Shown here in pieces: positions 6,542 through 8,379 of a DNA stretch of 8,379 nt. The notes under the pieces were generated by a model. That model saw only the letters and a list, made by a program, of their open reading frames with translations. It was not told the DNA's origin and searched no databases. The DNA is from Coriobacteriales bacterium (lineage in GTDB: Bacteria > Actinomycetota > Coriobacteriia > Coriobacteriales > UBA8131). The first letter of the stretch is position 1. Each line of letters starts with the position of its first letter. The DNA is taken from positions 1 to 8,379 of the forward strand of contig JAISFJ010000074.1 in NCBI GenBank assembly GCA_031263665.1, in the 5' to 3' direction. Both the position numbers and the translations under genes were made by a program.

Positions 6542-6592
6542 GTCCCTGTTTCCTCTGTCTCTTTCCTACACGTCAAAACTGCGCGCCGAAAA

Positions 6593-6877
6593 CTACACGC
6601 CAAAAGCCTCAATCGTGTCGCCCTCGGCAAGGGTGACGATGGCCTTTTTCCATGAACGAGAATAGCCCTTTGCGTAACGTACACGCTTGGGTTTCCCGCT
6701 TACCCTGAGGGTGTTGACCTTCAGTACCTTCACATCGAATATGCTCTCGACGGCCCGGCCGATTTCAATCTTGTTCGCCTGCTTGGCGACCTCGAAGGTG
6801 TAACGATTATCAGTGATGAGGTCAAAGCTGCGCTCGGTGATAATGGGGCGCAAAATGACCTGACGGGGGTCTTTCAT
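6593..6877 (-). CDS. rplW: 50S ribosomal protein L23
   Basis: L23 sits at the tunnel exit and is the docking point for trigger factor and signal recognition particle. The 94-aa product has the N-terminal VILRPIITERSFDL (7-20), where Glu15 matches the E. coli trigger-factor contact Glu18. It also has YTFEVAKQANKIEIGRAVES (26-45), then VKVLKVNTLRVSGKPKRVR (49-67) and WKKAIVTLAEGDTIEAF (76-92). The length is typical. The ATG at 6875-6877 overlaps the rplD stop as ATGA and has GAGGAGG 10 nt upstream inside rplD. The stop is TAG, followed by 51 nt with no clear structure before rplB. Confidence 0.98.
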   Translation of the reverse strand: MKDPRQVILRPIITERSFDLITDNRYTFEVAKQANKIEIGRAVESIFDVKVLKVNTLRVSGKPKRVRYAKGYSRSWKKAIVTLAEGDTIEAFGV

Positions 6878-7506
6878 GATTGCAAAACCTCCTCGATACG
6901 TTTGAGCGCCGCTTTGGTAAGTACCAGCGCCTTGTTGTCGATAAGGTCATAGGTGTTGAGGTCACACACATCGAGTGTGCGCACGCGGGGAATATTTCGA
7001 AACGAGAGAAAGGCGTTTGCCTCCGCGTCGGTTAACACGAGCGTGACACGACCATCGATTTTAAGCGCGTCCAAAACCTTGTTCGCCTCCTTGGTGGAGG
7101 GCTTCTCAAAACCAAAGTCCTCGACCACATGCAGCGCGCCCTCGGCACTTTTGGCGGAAAGCGCTGAACGCAAGGCGAGTTTGACCTCTTTACCGTTAAC
7201 CTTAAAAACGTAGCTGCGGGGATGCGGTCCAAAGACCACGCCTCCGCCCTTATAATGCGGCGCGCGAATGGTTCCCTGGCGCGCACGGCCGGTTCCTTTT
7301 TGGCGGAAAGGTTTCTTGCCGCCTCCGGAGACCTTACCTCGGGTCTTGGTCTCGTGCGTGCCCGCGCGACGTGCCGCCATCTGAAAGCGACAAACCTCGT
7401 GGAGCACATGGATGTTGGGAACAACGCCAAAAACGGCTTCGTCCAGCTTGGCCGTCGAGACCTTCTCCCCGCTGATGTTTTTTATCTCAATCGATTTAGA
7501 TGCCAT
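6874..7506 (-). CDS. rplD: 50S ribosomal protein L4
   Basis: L4 binds 23S rRNA domain I and reaches the exit tunnel with a long loop. In E. coli it also represses the S10 operon by attenuation and translational control. The 210-aa product has the tunnel-loop region [20 protein letters not shown] (50-69) and [20 protein letters not shown] (70-89), then [20 protein letters not shown] (92-111). The Rossmann-like core at about 110-210 includes TLVLTD (155-160). The Lys of QKGTGRA (residue 70), the counterpart of an erythromycin-resistance position, is unchanged. The ATG at 7504-7506 follows AAGGAG, 24 nt after the rplC stop. Any operon leader through which L4 might act lies to the right of the window. 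Confidence 0.98.
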   Translation of the reverse strand: MASKSIEIKNISGEKVSTAKLDEAVFGVVPNIHVLHEVCRFQMAARRAGTHETKTRGKVSGGGKKPFRQKGTGRARQGTIRAPHYKGGGVVFGPHPRSYVFKVNGKEVKLALRSALSAKSAEGALHVVEDFGFEKPSTKEANKVLDALKIDGRVTLVLTDAEANAFLSFRNIPRVRTLDVCDLNTYDLIDNKALVLTKAALKRIEEVLQS

Positions 7507-7530
7507 GAAGCACTCCTTGCCTTTTTACTT

Positions 7531-8154
7531 TCACGTACAGCGGACGCTGACCAAAGCGCCCTTGCCGCCTGGGACGGCACCTTTGACCAACAGGAGGTGT
7601 TGGGTGCTATCGACCTTAACGACCTCAAGATTTTTAACGGTCACTTTGTCAACACCCATATGGCCGGGCAGGCGCAGACCCTTGAACACGCGCGAGGGGG
7701 TCGCGCACTGGCCTACGGAGCCGGGAGCACGATGAAAATGCGCGCCATGGCCGCCCGGACCGCCACTGAAATTGTGGCGCTTGATGACACCGGCAAAACC
7801 CTTGCCCTTAGAGATGCCACTCACATCAACCTTGCCCGTCTCTGCAAAACGCTCAACGGTAATCTCCTGGCCGAGTGCATAGTCGGCACCGCTTGCAACA
7901 CGCACCTCACGCACTACCTTGGTGGGTGCGGTCTCACTTTTCTTAAAGTGTCCCTCGGTAGGCTTGTTGATTTTGTTCTTCTTCACAATGGGGTCAAAGC
8001 CGATTTGGATGGCCTCGTAGCCTTCCTTGTCGGTGGTCTTAACCTGCGTCACAACACACGGGCCCGCCTGAATGACCGTCACGGGAACCAGTCGGTCGTC
8101 GTCGGACCACACCTGGGTCATTCCCAGCTTGCGGCCAAGAATCGTATCACACAC
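7531..8154 (-). CDS. rplC: 50S ribosomal protein L3
   Basis: L3 is an early assembly protein whose long loop reaches the peptidyl-transferase centre. With the start chosen here it has 207 residues, the normal length. The N-terminus is [16 protein letters not shown] (1-16, with GTG as initiator), followed by the beta-barrel. The loop has [20 protein letters not shown] (116-135), [20 protein letters not shown] (140-159) and LPGHMG (162-167). Gln149 corresponds to the glutamine methylated in E. coli L3. The frame is open to another GTG at 8182-8184, which would add 10 residues. I prefer GTG at 8152-8154 because the family begins at ILGRKxGMTQ and GAGAAAGGGA lies just upstream. [10 protein letters not shown] resembles Actinobacteriota forms. 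The stop is TGA. Confidence 0.96.
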   Translation of the reverse strand: MCDTILGRKLGMTQVWSDDDRLVPVTVIQAGPCVVTQVKTTDKEGYEAIQIGFDPIVKKNKINKPTEGHFKKSETAPTKVVREVRVASGADYALGQEITVERFAETGKVDVSGISKGKGFAGVIKRHNFSGGPGGHGAHFHRAPGSVGQCATPSRVFKGLRLPGHMGVDKVTVKNLEVVKVDSTQHLLLVKGAVPGGKGALVSVRCT

Positions 8155-8160
8155 TTTGCT

Positions 8161-8170
8161 TCCCTTTCTC
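8161..8170 (-). promoter_or_regulatory. ribosome-binding site deciding the rplC start
   Basis: The minus strand reads GAGAAAGGGA ending 6 nt before the GTG at 8152-8154. It is purine-rich and well placed, while the alternative upstream GTG at 8182-8184 overlaps no comparable site. This favours the shorter, family-like L3 N-terminus. Confidence 0.6.
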
Positions 8171-8190
8171 CACGACGTCTGCACGCCTGC

Positions 8191-8379
8191 CTACAGCTTA
8201 ATCTCAATATCCACGCCCGCGGGAAGGTCGAGACGCATCAGTGAATCGACCGTATTGGGAGTGGGTTCTAAAATGTCAATCAGCCGTTTATGCGTGCGCA
8301 TTTCAAACTGCTCACGGCTGTCTTTGTCCTTGTGCGGCGAACGAATAACGCAGTACAGATTGCGCTCCGTTGGCAAAGG
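8191..8379 (-). CDS. rpsJ: 30S ribosomal protein S10, 3' part (start lies right of the window)
   Basis: S10 is a 30S head protein that also acts as NusE, pairing with NusB in transcription antitermination and linking NusG to the ribosome. The last 62 codons are present, beginning in mid-gene at [20 protein letters not shown]. They continue with [16 protein letters not shown] and the conserved end [20 protein letters not shown], then EIKL and a TAG stop. The family is about 102 aa, so some 40 N-terminal residues lie outside. The codon TTG at 8374-8376 is internal Leu of the conserved PLPT, not a start. It is the first gene of the S10 cluster; the promoter and leader are not visible. Confidence 0.97.
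   Translation of the reverse strand, partial: PLPTERNLYCVIRSPHKDKDSREQFEMRTHKRLIDILEPTPNTVDSLMRLDLPAGVDIEIKL

Larger units (their letters stand above)
1..8379 (-). other. merged S10-spc ribosomal protein gene cluster
   Basis: Nineteen genes in one direction, with gaps of at most 103 nt and three overlapping junctions, indicate a single long transcriptional unit entering from the right and leaving to the left, where rpmD, rplO and secY would be expected by the canonical order. I see no convincing promoter or U-tract terminator in any gap. The classical boundary between the S10 and spc operons is only 27 nt (3427-3453). Confidence 0.85.

Noticed and set aside
7222..8244. A 340-codon open frame on the plus strand opposite rplD, rplC and the end of rpsJ
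   Set aside because: It lies wholly antisense to three highly conserved genes, crosses their junctions, resembles no family I know, and is explained by the lack of stop codons on the opposite strand of biased coding sequence.
1..8379. A novel defence, mobile or metabolic system hidden in the cluster
   Set aside because: Every gene is a canonical ribosomal protein in canonical order, of normal length and similar style. There is no insertion, no repeat array and no gap large enough to hide an unrecognised gene.

Overview
The window is one unbroken run of nineteen ribosomal-protein genes, all read from the minus strand. It is the bacterial S10 cluster followed directly by the front of the spc cluster. 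In transcription order (right to left) it reads rpsJ (3' part only), rplC, rplD, rplW, rplB, rpsS, rplV, rpsC, rplP, rpmC, rpsQ, then rplN, rplX, rplE, rpsZ (zinc-type rpsN), rpsH, rplF, rplR and rpsE (5' part only). The order is the canonical one. Every gene is recognisable by length and family signature, and none is broken, inserted or missing. There are no RNA genes, mobile elements or CRISPR arrays, and I see no plus-strand gene.

The genes are packed tightly. Most gaps are 2-30 nt, and three junctions overlap: rplD/rplW (ATGA), rpsS/rplV (TAATG) and rplP/rpmC (ATGA). Only four gaps exceed 50 nt: rplW-rplB (51), rplN-rplX (63), rplF-rplR (83) and rpsZ-rpsH (103). The S10/spc boundary (rpsQ-rplN) is only 27 nt, so the two operons are probably one transcript whose promoter lies to the right of the window. 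No stretch over 300 nt lacks a gene. Start codons are ATG except GTG for rplC, rpsS, rplE and rpsZ.

The organism is a bacterium with moderately GC-rich DNA. A zinc-type S14 inside the spc cluster, a four-cysteine zinc ribbon on L24, the L16 segment [12 protein letters not shown] and the L3 segment [10 protein letters not shown] resemble Actinobacteriota, perhaps a Coriobacteriia-like anaerobic lineage. That placement is from remembered family sequences, not a search, and is tentative.

The products work together as the ribosome. S10, S19, S3, S14, S8, S5 and S17 build the 30S head, body and decoding-site periphery. L3, L4, L23, L2, L22, L16, L29, L14, L24, L5, L6 and L18 build the 50S peptidyl-transferase surroundings, exit tunnel, inter-subunit face and central protuberance. 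The coding content is ordinary. The most noteworthy non-coding signals are a strong 16-bp bulged RNA hairpin filling much of the rplF-rplR gap, and a 103-nt structured gap before rpsH. Either could be an autoregulatory or mRNA-processing element. I found no evidence of a new biological system.
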